Below the pieces are notes generated by a model that ran no database searches, was not told the origin of the DNA, and worked only from the letters and a program-made list of their open reading frames with translations. The position numbers and the translations under genes were made by a program. 64,000 bases of DNA from Amycolatopsis nalaikhensis (GTDB lineage: Bacteria > Actinomycetota > Actinomycetes > Mycobacteriales > Pseudonocardiaceae): positions 3,479,501 to 3,543,500 of the forward strand of contig NZ_CP127173.1 of NCBI RefSeq assembly GCF_030264295.1. The letters are read 5' to 3'. Shown here in pieces: positions 1-8,344 of this stretch (the first letter of the stretch is position 1; each line of letters begins with the position of its first letter).

Positions 1-1
1 G

Positions 2-154
2 CTGTCGCTGGCACCGGGGTTGCCGGTGAGCGCGTTCGTGACGGCGATTTCGTTCTTGATCTACGTGGTGTGCCGGGCGATCGCCTGGCAGCGCGACCGC
101 CGCACGAGGGTCCGCGCGGTGGAGTCACCCGCCGAACTGGCCCCGGTGGGCTGA
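2..154 (+). CDS. Metal ABC transporter permease, C-terminal end (partial)
   Basis: Only the last 50 codons lie in the window, and the reading frame is open from base 2. The peptide has a hydrophobic segment (PVSAFVTAISFLIYVVC) followed by a basic cytoplasmic tail (RAIAWQRDRRTRVR). This matches the C-terminus of ABC-3 family zinc/manganese permeases (ZnuB/AztB type), which move metal through the membrane with an ATPase and a lipoprotein partner that would lie to the left. The TGA stop is inside the first arm of the inverted-repeat element at 150-228. The family call rests on a short stretch, so it is moderate. Confidence 0.55.
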   Translation: MSLAPGLPVSAFVTAISFLIYVVCRAIAWQRDRRTRVRAVESPAELAPVG

Positions 155-228
155 AGGGGACTTTCCTCGCATCAGATGAGCTGAAGGGCGCTTTCCTCGC
201 ATCAGATGCGATGAACGTCCCCTTCAGC
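150..228. terminator. Convergent-gene hairpin element with internal tandem repeat (type A)
   Basis: The arms GCTGAAGGGGAC (150-161) and GTCCCCTTCAGC (217-228) are exact inverted repeats. Between them a 28-base unit (starting CTGAAGGG, ending CATCAGATG) is repeated with a 30-base period at 151-178 and 181-208, with two differences. The permease stop codon (152-154) and the DUF445 stop codon (224-226, minus strand) both lie in the arms. A bidirectional terminator role is inferred. Confidence 0.6.
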
Positions 229-1432
229 CCAGCATCAGCAGGACTTGCAGTTCGCCCACTACGAAGCCGATCACGCCGCCGACCGCGATCAGCTTCCACT
301 CGTCCTGCCGGAACGCCGGCCGCAGCAAGCCCTCGAACTCCAACGGCGTCAACGCCAGCATCCGCTGCTCGATCACCTTCGCGACGTCCATCGCCTCGGT
401 CAGGTACCCCTCGGCGTACCGGGCCGTGTCCGGTAGCTGCTCCAGGGCCTTCCGCGCCGCCGCGCGCTTCATCTCCCGCAGCCGCGTGCCGCCGACCGTC
501 CAGGCCAACGGCATCTGCGCGTCCACCGCCGAGGACACCATCTGCTCCACCAACGCCGCCAGCCGGTCGGCTCGGGGGCCGCGCAGGACCGCGTCCAGGA
601 GGTTCTGCACCGTCAGGACCTCGTTCGCGATCAGCTCGCCGTACTGCCGCGCGACCTCGGCGCGCCGCCGCTGGAACTTGCCCTGGAAGATCACCCGGCC
701 CACGCGGACCGGCTCGCGGGGGACGAAGATCAGCTTGATCGCCAGCCAGTCCGTGAACAGCCCGATCGCGCCGCCGAAGATCGGGAGCACCCACGGCTCG
801 CGCGTCAACGCCCACACCAGCGTCTGGACCAGGCCGAGCCCGAAGCCGAAGTAGATGCCCATCCGCGCGATGAACGCCATCTCCGGGCGGGACGTCTCGC
901 GGATCAGCCGGACCAGCAGCGCTTTGTCCCGCGTCAGCCGCTGGACCGTCATGTGCTGGACGTCGAGGACGTCGTCGAGGCGCTCGCGGACGTCGTCGAG
1001 GAATTCCCGCACCAGCCGCGGCGCCGTCGCCTGGACCTGCTTGACCAGCATCTCCTGCGCCAGCGTCGGCATCACCTCCCACAGCCGCGGGTGGTGCTCG
1101 GCCAGCACTTCGCGCGCAATGTGGTCGACCGCGCGCAGCAGCGGCTGCTCCAGCTCGTGCGTGATGATCACCGGGTCGATCCGCGCGACGACCTCGCGCA
1201 GGTCGAGGAGGTTCTCGGTGAGCAGTTCGGTGGCGACCGCGGCCATCCGCCCGCCGTGCTTCGGGACGACGCCCTGCCAGCCGAGCAACGGCGGAACCCC
1301 GATGAACTCGAGCGGGCGGAACATCATCTCGATGGCGACGCGCTTGGTGACGTACCCGATCAGGGCCGCGACGAACGGCATCGCCGCGTACAGCGGCCAG
1401 TGCAGCGCGAGGTCGTGCAGGACAGCGTCCAC
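224..1432 (-). CDS. DUF445 family membrane protein (paralog 1 of 3)
   Basis: This 402-residue protein starts at a GTG preceded by a GGGAGG ribosome site. Near the N-terminus it has a membrane segment, then the conserved stretch GYVTKRVAIEMMFRP and the LLGWQGVVPKHGGRMA region typical of DUF445 (PF04286). Two hydrophobic segments follow around residues 190-235 and a last one ends the protein (ELQVLLMLG). The middle is long, amphipathic and helical. The biochemical role of the family is unknown. It is the last gene of three tandem paralogs on the minus strand, and the most diverged (for example, it lacks the ARSGIWFGF string shared by the other two). Confidence 0.85.
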   Translation of the reverse strand: MDAVLHDLALHWPLYAAMPFVAALIGYVTKRVAIEMMFRPLEFIGVPPLLGWQGVVPKHGGRMAAVATELLTENLLDLREVVARIDPVIITHELEQPLLRAVDHIAREVLAEHHPRLWEVMPTLAQEMLVKQVQATAPRLVREFLDDVRERLDDVLDVQHMTVQRLTRDKALLVRLIRETSRPEMAFIARMGIYFGFGLGLVQTLVWALTREPWVLPIFGGAIGLFTDWLAIKLIFVPREPVRVGRVIFQGKFQRRRAEVARQYGELIANEVLTVQNLLDAVLRGPRADRLAALVEQMVSSAVDAQMPLAWTVGGTRLREMKRAAARKALEQLPDTARYAEGYLTEAMDVAKVIEQRMLALTPLEFEGLLRPAFRQDEWKLIAVGGVIGFVVGELQVLLMLG

Positions 1433-1472
1433 CCCGACCTCCCTCGCGCTCCCGAGAGCGAAACCGTACCGG

Positions 1473-2693
1473 CTACCCGAGCAGGGCGAGCACCTGCAGT
1501 TCCCCGACGAGCCCGCCGATCACCGCGCCGACGGCGATCAGCTTCCACTCGTCCTGCCGGAACGCCGGCCGCAGCAGCTGCTCGAACTCCAGCGCGGTCA
1601 GCTTCCGCATCCGGTCGACGATCGTGTTGCGCACATCGAGCGCGTTGATCGCGTAGTTCTCGGCGTACCGGATCGTCTCCGGGACGCGCTCGGCCGCCTT
1701 CGCCGCCGCCGTCTGCTTCATCTCCTGGAACTTCTTCGTCCCGACGGCGATGGCGACGAACGGCTTGACGACGCTCGCCTGCGCGTCGATCGTCTTCTGC
1801 ACCTCGCGGGTGATCATCGCGAACAGCTTGTCGGACTTCGGCCCGCGCAGCACCGCTTCCAGCAGGTGGGGAATGGTGATGATCTCGCGCGCGATCATGT
1901 CGCCGTAGTCGGCGGCGACCTGGTCGCGGCGCTTCTGGAAGATGCCCTGCCAGGTGTAGAGGCCGAAGAACCGGCGCGGCTCGCGCGGCAGGAAGATCAT
2001 CTTCAGGGCCAGCCAGTCGGTGAACCAGCCGATGCCGAGGCCGAACAGCGGCAGCACGATCGGCGACTTCGTCAGCGCCCACACCACGAGCTGGACGCAC
2101 CCGAGGACGAACCCGAACCAGATGCCGGAGCGGGCGATGAACCGCATCTCCGGCCGCGAGATGTCCCGGATCAGCCGGTTGAGCAGGGCTTTGTCGCGCA
2201 CCAGGTTCGTCACGACCATGTGCTTGAGGTCGAGGACGTCCTCGATGTTGTCGGCGATCTCCCGCATGATCTTGGTGATCGCCTTCGGCGCCTCGGCCTG
2301 GACGCGCTTGAGCAGCAGCTGCTGCGCGCCGTTCGGCAGCACCTCCCACAGTCGCGGCTGGTAGGTCTCCATCACCTCGCGGGTGACGTCCTCGACGACC
2401 CGCAGCAGCGGCTGCTCGATCTCCTTCGCGACCTGCGCCGGGTCGAGCCGGGCGAAGATCTCCTTCGGGTCGACGAGGTTGGTCGTCAGCATCTCGGTGG
2501 CCGTCGCCGCCATGCGCTCGGCGTTGGCCGGCAGCACGCCCTGCCAGCCGAAGACGGGCTTGATCCCGACGAACTCCAGCGGCCGGAACATCATCTCGAT
2601 GGCGACGCGCTTGGTGACGTACCCGATCAGCGCCGCGATGAACGGCATGGTGACGTACACCTGCCAGTGCGTGCCGAAGTCCACGCCGCGCAC
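1473..2693 (-). CDS. DUF445 family membrane protein (paralog 2 of 3)
   Basis: A 406-residue paralog of both neighbours. It shares GYVTKRVAIEMMFRPLEFVGI near residue 25, the METYQPRLWEVLPN block near 115, and the ARSGIWFGFVLG membrane segment near 190. The protein ends in the family's hydrophobic tail GELQVLALLG. Start choice is between GTG codons at 2693 and 2684. Spacing to the flanking paralogs is 15 and 40 bases, so the three are probably cotranscribed. Function of DUF445 is not established; membrane location is inferred from the hydrophobic segments. Confidence 0.85.
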   Translation of the reverse strand: MRGVDFGTHWQVYVTMPFIAALIGYVTKRVAIEMMFRPLEFVGIKPVFGWQGVLPANAERMAATATEMLTTNLVDPKEIFARLDPAQVAKEIEQPLLRVVEDVTREVMETYQPRLWEVLPNGAQQLLLKRVQAEAPKAITKIMREIADNIEDVLDLKHMVVTNLVRDKALLNRLIRDISRPEMRFIARSGIWFGFVLGCVQLVVWALTKSPIVLPLFGLGIGWFTDWLALKMIFLPREPRRFFGLYTWQGIFQKRRDQVAADYGDMIAREIITIPHLLEAVLRGPKSDKLFAMITREVQKTIDAQASVVKPFVAIAVGTKKFQEMKQTAAAKAAERVPETIRYAENYAINALDVRNTIVDRMRKLTALEFEQLLRPAFRQDEWKLIAVGAVIGGLVGELQVLALLG

Positions 2694-2708
2694 GCTATCC
2701 GCTCGGCG

Positions 2709-3938
2709 TCAGTGCAGCAGGAGCAGCACCTGGAGTTCACCCACCAGCCCGCCGATCACCGCGCCGACCGCGATGAGCTTCCATTCGTCCTGCTTGAAGG
2801 CCGGACGCAGGATGCCTTCGAACTCCAGCGGCGTCAGCTGCCGCATCTTCGTGACGATCGTGTTGCGGACGTCGAGCGCGCCGGTGGCGTAGCTCTCGGC
2901 GTGTTTCACCGTTTCGGGGAGGTATTCGATCGCTTTGGCGGCTGCCGCGCGCTTCATCTCCTGGTACTGCCGCCCGCCGATGGTGAGCGCGACGAGCGGC
3001 TTGGCGATGCTCGCCTGCGCGTCGATCGTGCGCTGGACCTCGCGGGTGACCATGGCGAACAGCTTGTCCGCGCGCGGCCCGGTGAGCACGGCTTCCATGA
3101 CGTTCCGCACGGTGAGCACCTCGTCGGCGATCAGCGCGCCGTAGTCGGCGGCGACCTCCTGGCGCCGTTTCTGGAACATGCCCTGCCAGCGGAAGAAGCC
3201 GAACCCGCGCGGCTCCCGCGGGTAGAAGATCATCTTGAGGGCCAGCCAGTCCGTGACGAAGCCCGTGACGAAACCGAAGATCGGCATGATCAGCGGCTGT
3301 TTCGTCAGTGCCCAGGCGACGAACTGGACGAGCCCGATGACGAACCCGAACCAGATGCCCGAGCGCGCGATGAACTTGAACTCGGGCGCGGCGACGTCGC
3401 GGATCAGCCGGCAGGTCAGCGACTTGTCGCGGACCATGGCGCCGATGAGCATGTCGTTGACGTCGAGGACGTCGTCGATGTTGGTCGAGACCTCCCGCAG
3501 CAGCCGCTTGACGGTGCCGGGCGCCTGCGCGCGGACCTGGTCGAGCAGCAGCCGTTGCGCGCGCGACGGCAGCATTTCCCAGAGCCGCGGCTGGTAGGTC
3601 TCCATGACCTCGCGCGTGACGTCCTCGACGGCCTTGAGCAGGGGCGTTTCGAGCTCTTTGACCATTTCTTCGGGGTCTAGGCGAGCGAAGATCTCCCGCG
3701 GGTCGACGAGGTTGCGGGTCAGCAGATCGACGGCGGTGGTGGCCATCCGCCGCGCGTTCGCCGGGATGACGCCCTGCCAGCCGAGGAACGGCCTGATCCC
3801 GACGAACTCGAGGGGCCGGAACATCATCTCGATGGCGACGCGCTTGGTGAGGTACCCGATGAGCGCGGCGATGAGCGGCATGGTGGCGTAGACGTGCCAG
3901 TGCTCGCCGATGTCCGCGAGGACGGCGTGTATGTCCAC
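2709..3938 (-). CDS. DUF445 family membrane protein (paralog 3 of 3)
   Basis: A 409-residue paralog and the first gene of the tandem set. I chose the GTG at 3938 because an AGGAGG ribosome site lies six bases upstream and the family N-terminus follows (DIHAVLADIGEHWHVYATMP). The frame stays open much further upstream, but that translation is Arg/Pro-rich shadow sequence opposite the coiled-coil gene. Family blocks GYLTKRVAIEMMFRP, METYQPRLWEMLP and ARSGIWFGF are present, and the C-terminus is GELQVLLLLH. It is most similar to paralog 2, suggesting a later duplication. Function unknown. Confidence 0.85.
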   Translation of the reverse strand: MDIHAVLADIGEHWHVYATMPLIAALIGYLTKRVAIEMMFRPLEFVGIRPFLGWQGVIPANARRMATTAVDLLTRNLVDPREIFARLDPEEMVKELETPLLKAVEDVTREVMETYQPRLWEMLPSRAQRLLLDQVRAQAPGTVKRLLREVSTNIDDVLDVNDMLIGAMVRDKSLTCRLIRDVAAPEFKFIARSGIWFGFVIGLVQFVAWALTKQPLIMPIFGFVTGFVTDWLALKMIFYPREPRGFGFFRWQGMFQKRRQEVAADYGALIADEVLTVRNVMEAVLTGPRADKLFAMVTREVQRTIDAQASIAKPLVALTIGGRQYQEMKRAAAAKAIEYLPETVKHAESYATGALDVRNTIVTKMRQLTPLEFEGILRPAFKQDEWKLIAVGAVIGGLVGELQVLLLLH

Positions 3939-4060
3939 AGTGGCCTCCTCGCGCTGGTCAACCCGGGTCAGGATGCCATGCGTTACCGGGGGTTCCCAAA
4001 TACGTGATGCATCCGTTTGGCGGTACGTCCGGATGGGCCCCGGCTCATTAAGGTGGCGCG

Positions 4061-4972
4061 ATGGTCGCGCCTGAGAAGCCCCAGTCCGCCCCGAAGACCG
4101 CCCAGTTCGCCGTGGGTGTCCGCGGCTACAACCAGCGCCAGGTCGACGAACGCCTCGCCGAGCTGACGAAGGAGATCCGGGAGGCGTCCCGCAGCCGCGA
4201 CGAAGCCGTCGCGACGTCCGCGGATCTCTCGAAGGCCCTCGCGTACGCGCAGAAGGAGCTGTCCGAGACGAAGGCCGCGTTGGCCAGGATGAGCTCGAGC
4301 CCGTCCGGAGCCGGCGCGATGGCCGAGCGCGTCCGGATGATGATGCAGCTGGCGGAGGAGGAGATAGCGGACCTGCGCGCGGCCGCCGAAGCCGACGCGG
4401 CGTCGACCCGCGACCAGGCGGACAAGTACGCGCACGAGACCCGCCGCACGGCCGACAAGCTGGCGAAGGACGCGGAGGAGGAACGAGCGCGCCTGCTGCA
4501 GGAGGCGAAGGACGAGATCGAGAAGCTGAACGCGGCGGCGGGCGCCAAGCGGGTCGAGCTGGCGGCGGCGGCGGAGCGGGCGCGCAAGGAGGCGGACGCG
4601 AAGGCCGAAGCCGAGGCGGCGGCTGCTCGGGCCGAGGCGGATCGGGTCGCGTCGGAGGAACTCGCGGCGAAGAAGAAGGCCTTCGAGGAGGAGTACGCCC
4701 GGAAGAAGGCGGCCTTCGACGACGAGGTTTCGCGGAAGCAGCGCGAGACCGAGGCGGCTTTGGCTTCGGCTCGGTCGCAGCAGTCCGAGGCTGAGCGGAA
4801 CCGGAAGCTGGCTTTGGACCTGCGGGCCAAGGTGGCCGAGCGGATCGCCGCCACGGACGTCGCGGTGCAGGAAGCCATGCGGTTGCTGGCCCCCATCGAG
4901 GAGGCCCCGGCCGCGAACGCGGACCGGAAGCCCGCTCCGGCTCCGGCCAAGCCCGCTCCCGCCAAGGCTTAA
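4061..4972 (+). CDS. DivIVA-like coiled-coil protein
   Basis: A 303-residue hydrophilic protein. The N-terminal segment FAVGVRGYNQRQVDERLAEL resembles the short DivIVA lipid-binding domain motif (a G-Y-x-x-x-Q-V-D pattern). From about residue 40 to 280 it is Ala/Glu/Lys/Arg-rich heptad-like coiled coil, and the last 25 residues are a Pro/Ala/Lys tail. Proteins of this kind sit at membranes or the cell pole in actinobacteria and organise growth or cytoskeletal complexes; that role is inferred here. It is divergent from the DUF445 set, with 122 bases between them. It is shorter than the Scy/FilP-type scaffolds of Streptomyces. Confidence 0.65.
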   Translation: MVAPEKPQSAPKTAQFAVGVRGYNQRQVDERLAELTKEIREASRSRDEAVATSADLSKALAYAQKELSETKAALARMSSSPSGAGAMAERVRMMMQLAEEEIADLRAAAEADAASTRDQADKYAHETRRTADKLAKDAEEERARLLQEAKDEIEKLNAAAGAKRVELAAAAERARKEADAKAEAEAAAARAEADRVASEELAAKKKAFEEEYARKKAAFDDEVSRKQRETEAALASARSQQSEAERNRKLALDLRAKVAERIAATDVAVQEAMRLLAPIEEAPAANADRKPAPAPAKPAPAKA

Positions 4973-4977
4973 GTCCT

Positions 4978-5032
4978 GGTCGCGAATGACTCATTGGGGA
5001 CCTCGGACGTCTCGAATGAGTCATTCGCGACC
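4978..5032. terminator. Inverted repeat after the coiled-coil gene (type B)
   Basis: Eighteen-base arms GGTCGCGAATGACTCATT (4978-4995) and AATGAGTCATTCGCGACC (5015-5032) are perfectly complementary, with a 19-base loop. The element starts 5 bases after the stop of the coiled-coil gene and ends before the aldolase. There is no U-tract; a factor-assisted terminator or a mobile intergenic repeat are both possible. Confidence 0.6.
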
Positions 5033-5073
5033 TCCGGATGAGTCTCGGCGGCGGCTGCGCCAGAGTGGTGGGC

Positions 5074-5724
5074 ATGATCCTCGAAACCGAGCGGGCCGCG
5101 GTCTGCGCCTACGCGCGCCGGATGGTGGGTGACGGCCTCGTCGTCGGCACGTCCGGGAACGTGTCCGTCCGGGCCGGTGACCTGGTCGCCGTCACGCCGA
5201 CCGGAGTCGGCTACTCCGCCCTCACCCCCGCCGACATCCCGGTCGTCGACCTCGGCGGCCAAGTCGTCGACGGCTCGCTGAAACCCACCAGCGAACTCCC
5301 CGTGCACCTGTCCGTCTACTGGGACGTCCGCGACCCGGACGCCGAGCCGGTGACCGCCGTCGTCCACACGCACTCGCCGCACGCCACCGCCGCCTCCACT
5401 CTGGTGCGGGAGCTGCCGCCCATCCACTACATCGTCGCCACCATCGGGCCCTCCGTGCGCGTGGCGCGCTACGCCACCTACGGCACTCCCGAGCTCGCCG
5501 CCGCCGTGCTCGAAGCGCTCGATGGCCGCCGGGGCTGTCTCATGGCGAACCACGGCACCCTCACCTACGGCAACGGTCTCGAAGCCGCCTACCACCGGGC
5601 CCAGCAGCTCGAGTGGGCCTGCCGCGTCTGGCTGCTCGCGCAGAGCGCCGGGCGGCCCAGCCTCCTGCCGCCGGCCGAGGTGGCGAACGTCGTCGAACGG
5701 CTGCGGGGCTACGGCCAGGGCTAG
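5074..5724 (+). CDS. Class II aldolase/adducin family protein
   Basis: A 216-residue protein of the usual family size. The N-terminal TSGNVSVRAGD motif is the phosphate/active-site loop. Zinc ligands appear as VVHTHSPHATAAS (two His) and in MANHGTLTYG (third His). The family (L-fuculose-1-phosphate and L-ribulose-5-phosphate 4-epimerase/aldolase types) splits or epimerises sugar phosphates; the exact substrate cannot be read from sequence. I prefer the ATG at 5074 over upstream in-frame starts because the family N-terminus begins there, although no clear ribosome site precedes it. It stands alone; the next gene is convergent, 37 bases away. Confidence 0.85.
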   Translation: MILETERAAVCAYARRMVGDGLVVGTSGNVSVRAGDLVAVTPTGVGYSALTPADIPVVDLGGQVVDGSLKPTSELPVHLSVYWDVRDPDAEPVTAVVHTHSPHATAASTLVRELPPIHYIVATIGPSVRVARYATYGTPELAAAVLEALDGRRGCLMANHGTLTYGNGLEAAYHRAQQLEWACRVWLLAQSAGRPSLLPPAEVANVVERLRGYGQG

Positions 5725-5761
5725 TGGCCCGCCTCGGCGCCGACCTCGGCGACGGCCCACA

Positions 5762-6433
5762 TCAGGACGCCAGCGCGTCGACCGCGTGCACCGCGTCCAG
5801 CAGCTCCGCGACCGTCGGGTCGTCGACCGCCTCCTTGATGCACTGCCACAGCTGGAGGTTCGCCGTCGCCCAGCGTGAATACGTCGCCGCCGCCTCCGGG
5901 TTGTAGAAGTAGTAGCCCTCGTCGTGGACGTCGCACTGCTCGCCGACGATCTTGTGCGCCAGCTCGCGCAAGCTCAGCCCGTTCTCCCTCAGGTACCGGT
6001 GCGCGAGCACCACCGGCGTCACCGGCAGCGCCTTGAACAACGTGTCCGCGTCGCTCAGTGCCTGCGCTTCCAGTGAGATGTCCCGGCCGCGGGTGGCCAT
6101 CTCGGCCTCGTCGACGATCTCGTCGATCCAGCGCGCCACTCCCGGCGCCACCCCGCACTCCGCGAGGATCTCCAGGCGCAGGCTCCGGCCCGCCGCCGCG
6201 GGGGAGTTGCGGAGCACCAGGTAGTTGACGTCGTGCACCAGCGCCGCCACCTCGACGACCGTGCGGTCGGCTCCGTTGTGCTCGGCGAAGCCGACCGCTT
6301 TCGCGCGGACGAAACTCACGTGGTGCCAGCCGTGGAACTGCAGTTTTTCGGCGTACTCGCGGCAAAGCCGGTGGACCCGGTTTTCGACGGCGCCGACGGT
6401 CACGTGGTCGATCGTGCTTTCCTGCGTGCGCAT
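5762..6433 (-). CDS. HD-domain phosphohydrolase
   Basis: A 223-residue cytoplasmic protein with the HD superfamily metal site: WHHVSFV (first His pair, near residue 36), then the LVHDVNYL His-Asp doublet near residue 67, and a distal Asp in the SDADTL region near 127. The layout resembles YedJ-type HD proteins, which are metal-dependent phosphohydrolases of unknown substrate. ATG start. It is convergent with the aldolase and has no operon partner. Substrate unknown. Confidence 0.8.
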   Translation of the reverse strand: MRTQESTIDHVTVGAVENRVHRLCREYAEKLQFHGWHHVSFVRAKAVGFAEHNGADRTVVEVAALVHDVNYLVLRNSPAAAGRSLRLEILAECGVAPGVARWIDEIVDEAEMATRGRDISLEAQALSDADTLFKALPVTPVVLAHRYLRENGLSLRELAHKIVGEQCDVHDEGYYFYNPEAAATYSRWATANLQLWQCIKEAVDDPTVAELLDAVHAVDALAS

Positions 6434-6506
6434 ACACCTCTCCGATCCCGGCCGTTGTGTTCAGACGGGTGGAGTAATGGTAAGCGCCTTTGACGCCGGT
6501 GTGTAG

Positions 6507-7145
6507 CTAGATGCGGTCGGCCAATTCCCCCAATCGGACCTCGACCGGAACGTGACGATGGCCGATTCCCCGGGCCGGGTCGAAAGAAAGGCTGTACGTG
6601 CTCACCGGGCGTGATTTCACGAGGAACGTCATCGTCCCGCTGGCCGCCGCGGGGATGCGGTGGAATTCGTCGGCGAGCATGGTGATGCACGCGCCGGCCT
6701 GGCACAGCGTGCTGCGGCGCCGTCGCGCCGAACCGATCAGGCCGGTGCCGGCGTCGATCGTCGTTTCGTACCTTTCGTGGAGGTAGTTGCCGCGGAGAAT
6801 GGTGGTGCAGAAGTGGTACCTGTGGTTGTGCACGGAATCCGCGTACCCTTCCCGCCAGTCCTCCTGGTCCTTGTATTCGTGCAGCCAGAAGGAAAACGGG
6901 TCGTGCGGCGAATCGAGCAGGCACCACGCGAAATGCGTCGTCGTTTCCCGGGACGCGCGCAGCACCTTCGCGGTCTGCGCGGTGGACAGCGTGAGGAGCT
7001 GCGCGCGCAGCTCCTCACGCAGGCCCGGCTGGGCGGCCCACGGCCGGAACCAGCCGTCGACGGCGCGCCAGTCCGCGGAAAGCGGGGACCCGGCCGTGCG
7101 CAGGCGCGCGGCCAGTTCGGTGAGCGGGGACAGGCGGGTGAGCAA
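6507..7145 (-). CDS. Cupin-like protein of unknown function
   Basis: A 212-residue protein. I place the start at the TTG at 7145, with a GGGAG ribosome site overlapping the stop of the upstream membrane gene. The second half looks like a double-stranded beta-helix: HNHRYHFCTTILRGNYLHERYE supplies clustered His residues, followed by CQAGACITMLADEFHRIPAA with a further His, in the order seen in cupins and cysteine-dioxygenase-like folds. The first ~90 residues are helical. I do not recognise a named family. Tight coupling to the preceding membrane gene (2 bases apart) suggests the two proteins work together. Confidence 0.6.
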   Translation of the reverse strand: MLTRLSPLTELAARLRTAGSPLSADWRAVDGWFRPWAAQPGLREELRAQLLTLSTAQTAKVLRASRETTTHFAWCLLDSPHDPFSFWLHEYKDQEDWREGYADSVHNHRYHFCTTILRGNYLHERYETTIDAGTGLIGSARRRRSTLCQAGACITMLADEFHRIPAAASGTMTFLVKSRPVSTYSLSFDPARGIGHRHVPVEVRLGELADRI

Positions 7146-7147
7146 GG

Positions 7148-8152
7148 TCAGCTCCCTAGCTCGGCGACTTCGGAGAACTCCGCGCGGAAGGCGTGGAACT
7201 TGCCCTCCAGCTCGCGGAACTGCTCCTCGGACAGCGGTGATCCGGTGATCTTTTCGAACAGCGCCAGGAAATCCGTCCGCGTCGTGGCGGACGTGATGCG
7301 GAAGTGGCGGCCGGTCCGGGACTGCGAAACGCGCACGAACTCGGCGCGCTCCATGTTGTAGAGGAAGGAACCCTCGGTGAACCGCAGGGACCGCGGGTAC
7401 AGCTTCGTGGCGCCGCGGACGTCGCTGTAGAGCGACACCCACACGCTGTCGTCGAACATTTCGAGCCGGTCCAGCGGCGGGTCGGCGACGACGGTGATGT
7501 CGACCTGCGCGCAGCGGCTGCGCGCAAGGAAGAGGCCGACGAGCCCGATCCGGATCTCTTCGTCGAGCCGGGTCTGGATGTGGTCGTAGTCGACGTCGCC
7601 CGCCTCGCGCCGCAGCAGGTAGCGGGCGCGCCCGCTGATCGAGCTCGCGTCGCGCGGGTCGGCGATGACGGCCCGCAGTTCCCGTTCCGTGCGGGACAAC
7701 AGCAGCCGCGCCGCCGCGTGCCGTCCGGAGAAACCGCGGAAGAAGTACTGCCGGGTCGCGTCGAGGTCGGCCATCAGCGCGCGGTTGAACGCGGGGTCGG
7801 GATCGGTGGTCGCCTCGAACACGTCGGTGGGGAAGAACTCCTTGTTCAGCGCGCGGTATTCGGCGCTCAGGTCCTCCAGCGCGCGCCTGCTCTCCTCGAT
7901 CACCGGGGTCACCAACGCTTTTTGCGACGCGCTGGCGGTGATCAGCGTGGTGCCGAACCCGACGATCGCGGAGATCAGGGTGCCGGTGCCCAGCGACGTC
8001 ACCAGGTTCTTCCCGGTGCCGGGGTCCATCAACCCGGCCAGCCACAGGCTCAGGCCGGCGACCACGACGAGCACCGTGAGGAGCAAGCTCGTCCTGGTCC
8101 AGAAGATCTCCTGCAGTGGAGTACGGCGGAGGCGTCCGCCAGCCGCGGCCAC
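7148..8152 (-). CDS. Membrane-anchored protein of unknown function
   Basis: About 334 residues. Two hydrophobic segments lie near the N-terminus (LLLTVLVVVAGLSLWLAGL; then LISAIVGFGTTLITASAS). A roughly 250-residue soluble domain follows, with alternating helices and a beta-rich end (VDITVVADPP, DSVWVSLYSDV). The GTG at 8152 is preceded by GGGAGGTGAAG at good spacing; a GTG three codons earlier is the alternative. I see no known catalytic motif. It forms a two-gene unit with the cupin-like gene, and a 10-bp palindrome stands just in front. A membrane-tethered sensor feeding the cupin-like partner would fit, but that is conjecture. Confidence 0.6.
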   Translation of the reverse strand: MAAAGGRLRRTPLQEIFWTRTSLLLTVLVVVAGLSLWLAGLMDPGTGKNLVTSLGTGTLISAIVGFGTTLITASASQKALVTPVIEESRRALEDLSAEYRALNKEFFPTDVFEATTDPDPAFNRALMADLDATRQYFFRGFSGRHAAARLLLSRTERELRAVIADPRDASSISGRARYLLRREAGDVDYDHIQTRLDEEIRIGLVGLFLARSRCAQVDITVVADPPLDRLEMFDDSVWVSLYSDVRGATKLYPRSLRFTEGSFLYNMERAEFVRVSQSRTGRHFRITSATTRTDFLALFEKITGSPLSEEQFRELEGKFHAFRAEFSEVAELGS

Positions 8153-8189
8153 GTGCTTCACCTCCCTCGGGCCACCCGAACGGGCGAAT

Positions 8190-8229
8190 GCGTAAAGTGT
8201 CTGTTCGAGCGCGGGGAGTCACTTTACGC
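8190..8229 (-). promoter_or_regulatory. Palindromic operator candidate
   Basis: Exact 10-bp inverted repeat GCGTAAAGTG (8190-8199) and CACTTTACGC (8220-8229), separated by 20 bases, about 37 bases upstream of the membrane-protein start. It is unlike the gene-end hairpins of this window in sequence and position, so an operator or a 5'-UTR stem is likely. Confidence 0.45.
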
Positions 8230-8344
8230 GCCTGGCGGGGAGTGCGAAATAAGAAGTTCGGGGGACAGGACTGACGGACAGACGTCACTCTCGGCAATAA
8301 TTAACCGGCTCTCCCGGTTTTCCGAAAAGGCCGGGAAACCATGG

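Noticed and set aside
855..3680. Long plus-strand reading frame of 941 codons opposite the DUF445 genes
   Set aside because: Its product is repetitive Arg/Asp/Leu/His-rich, typical of the antisense of GC-rich coding DNA, and the opposite strand encodes three clear paralogs.
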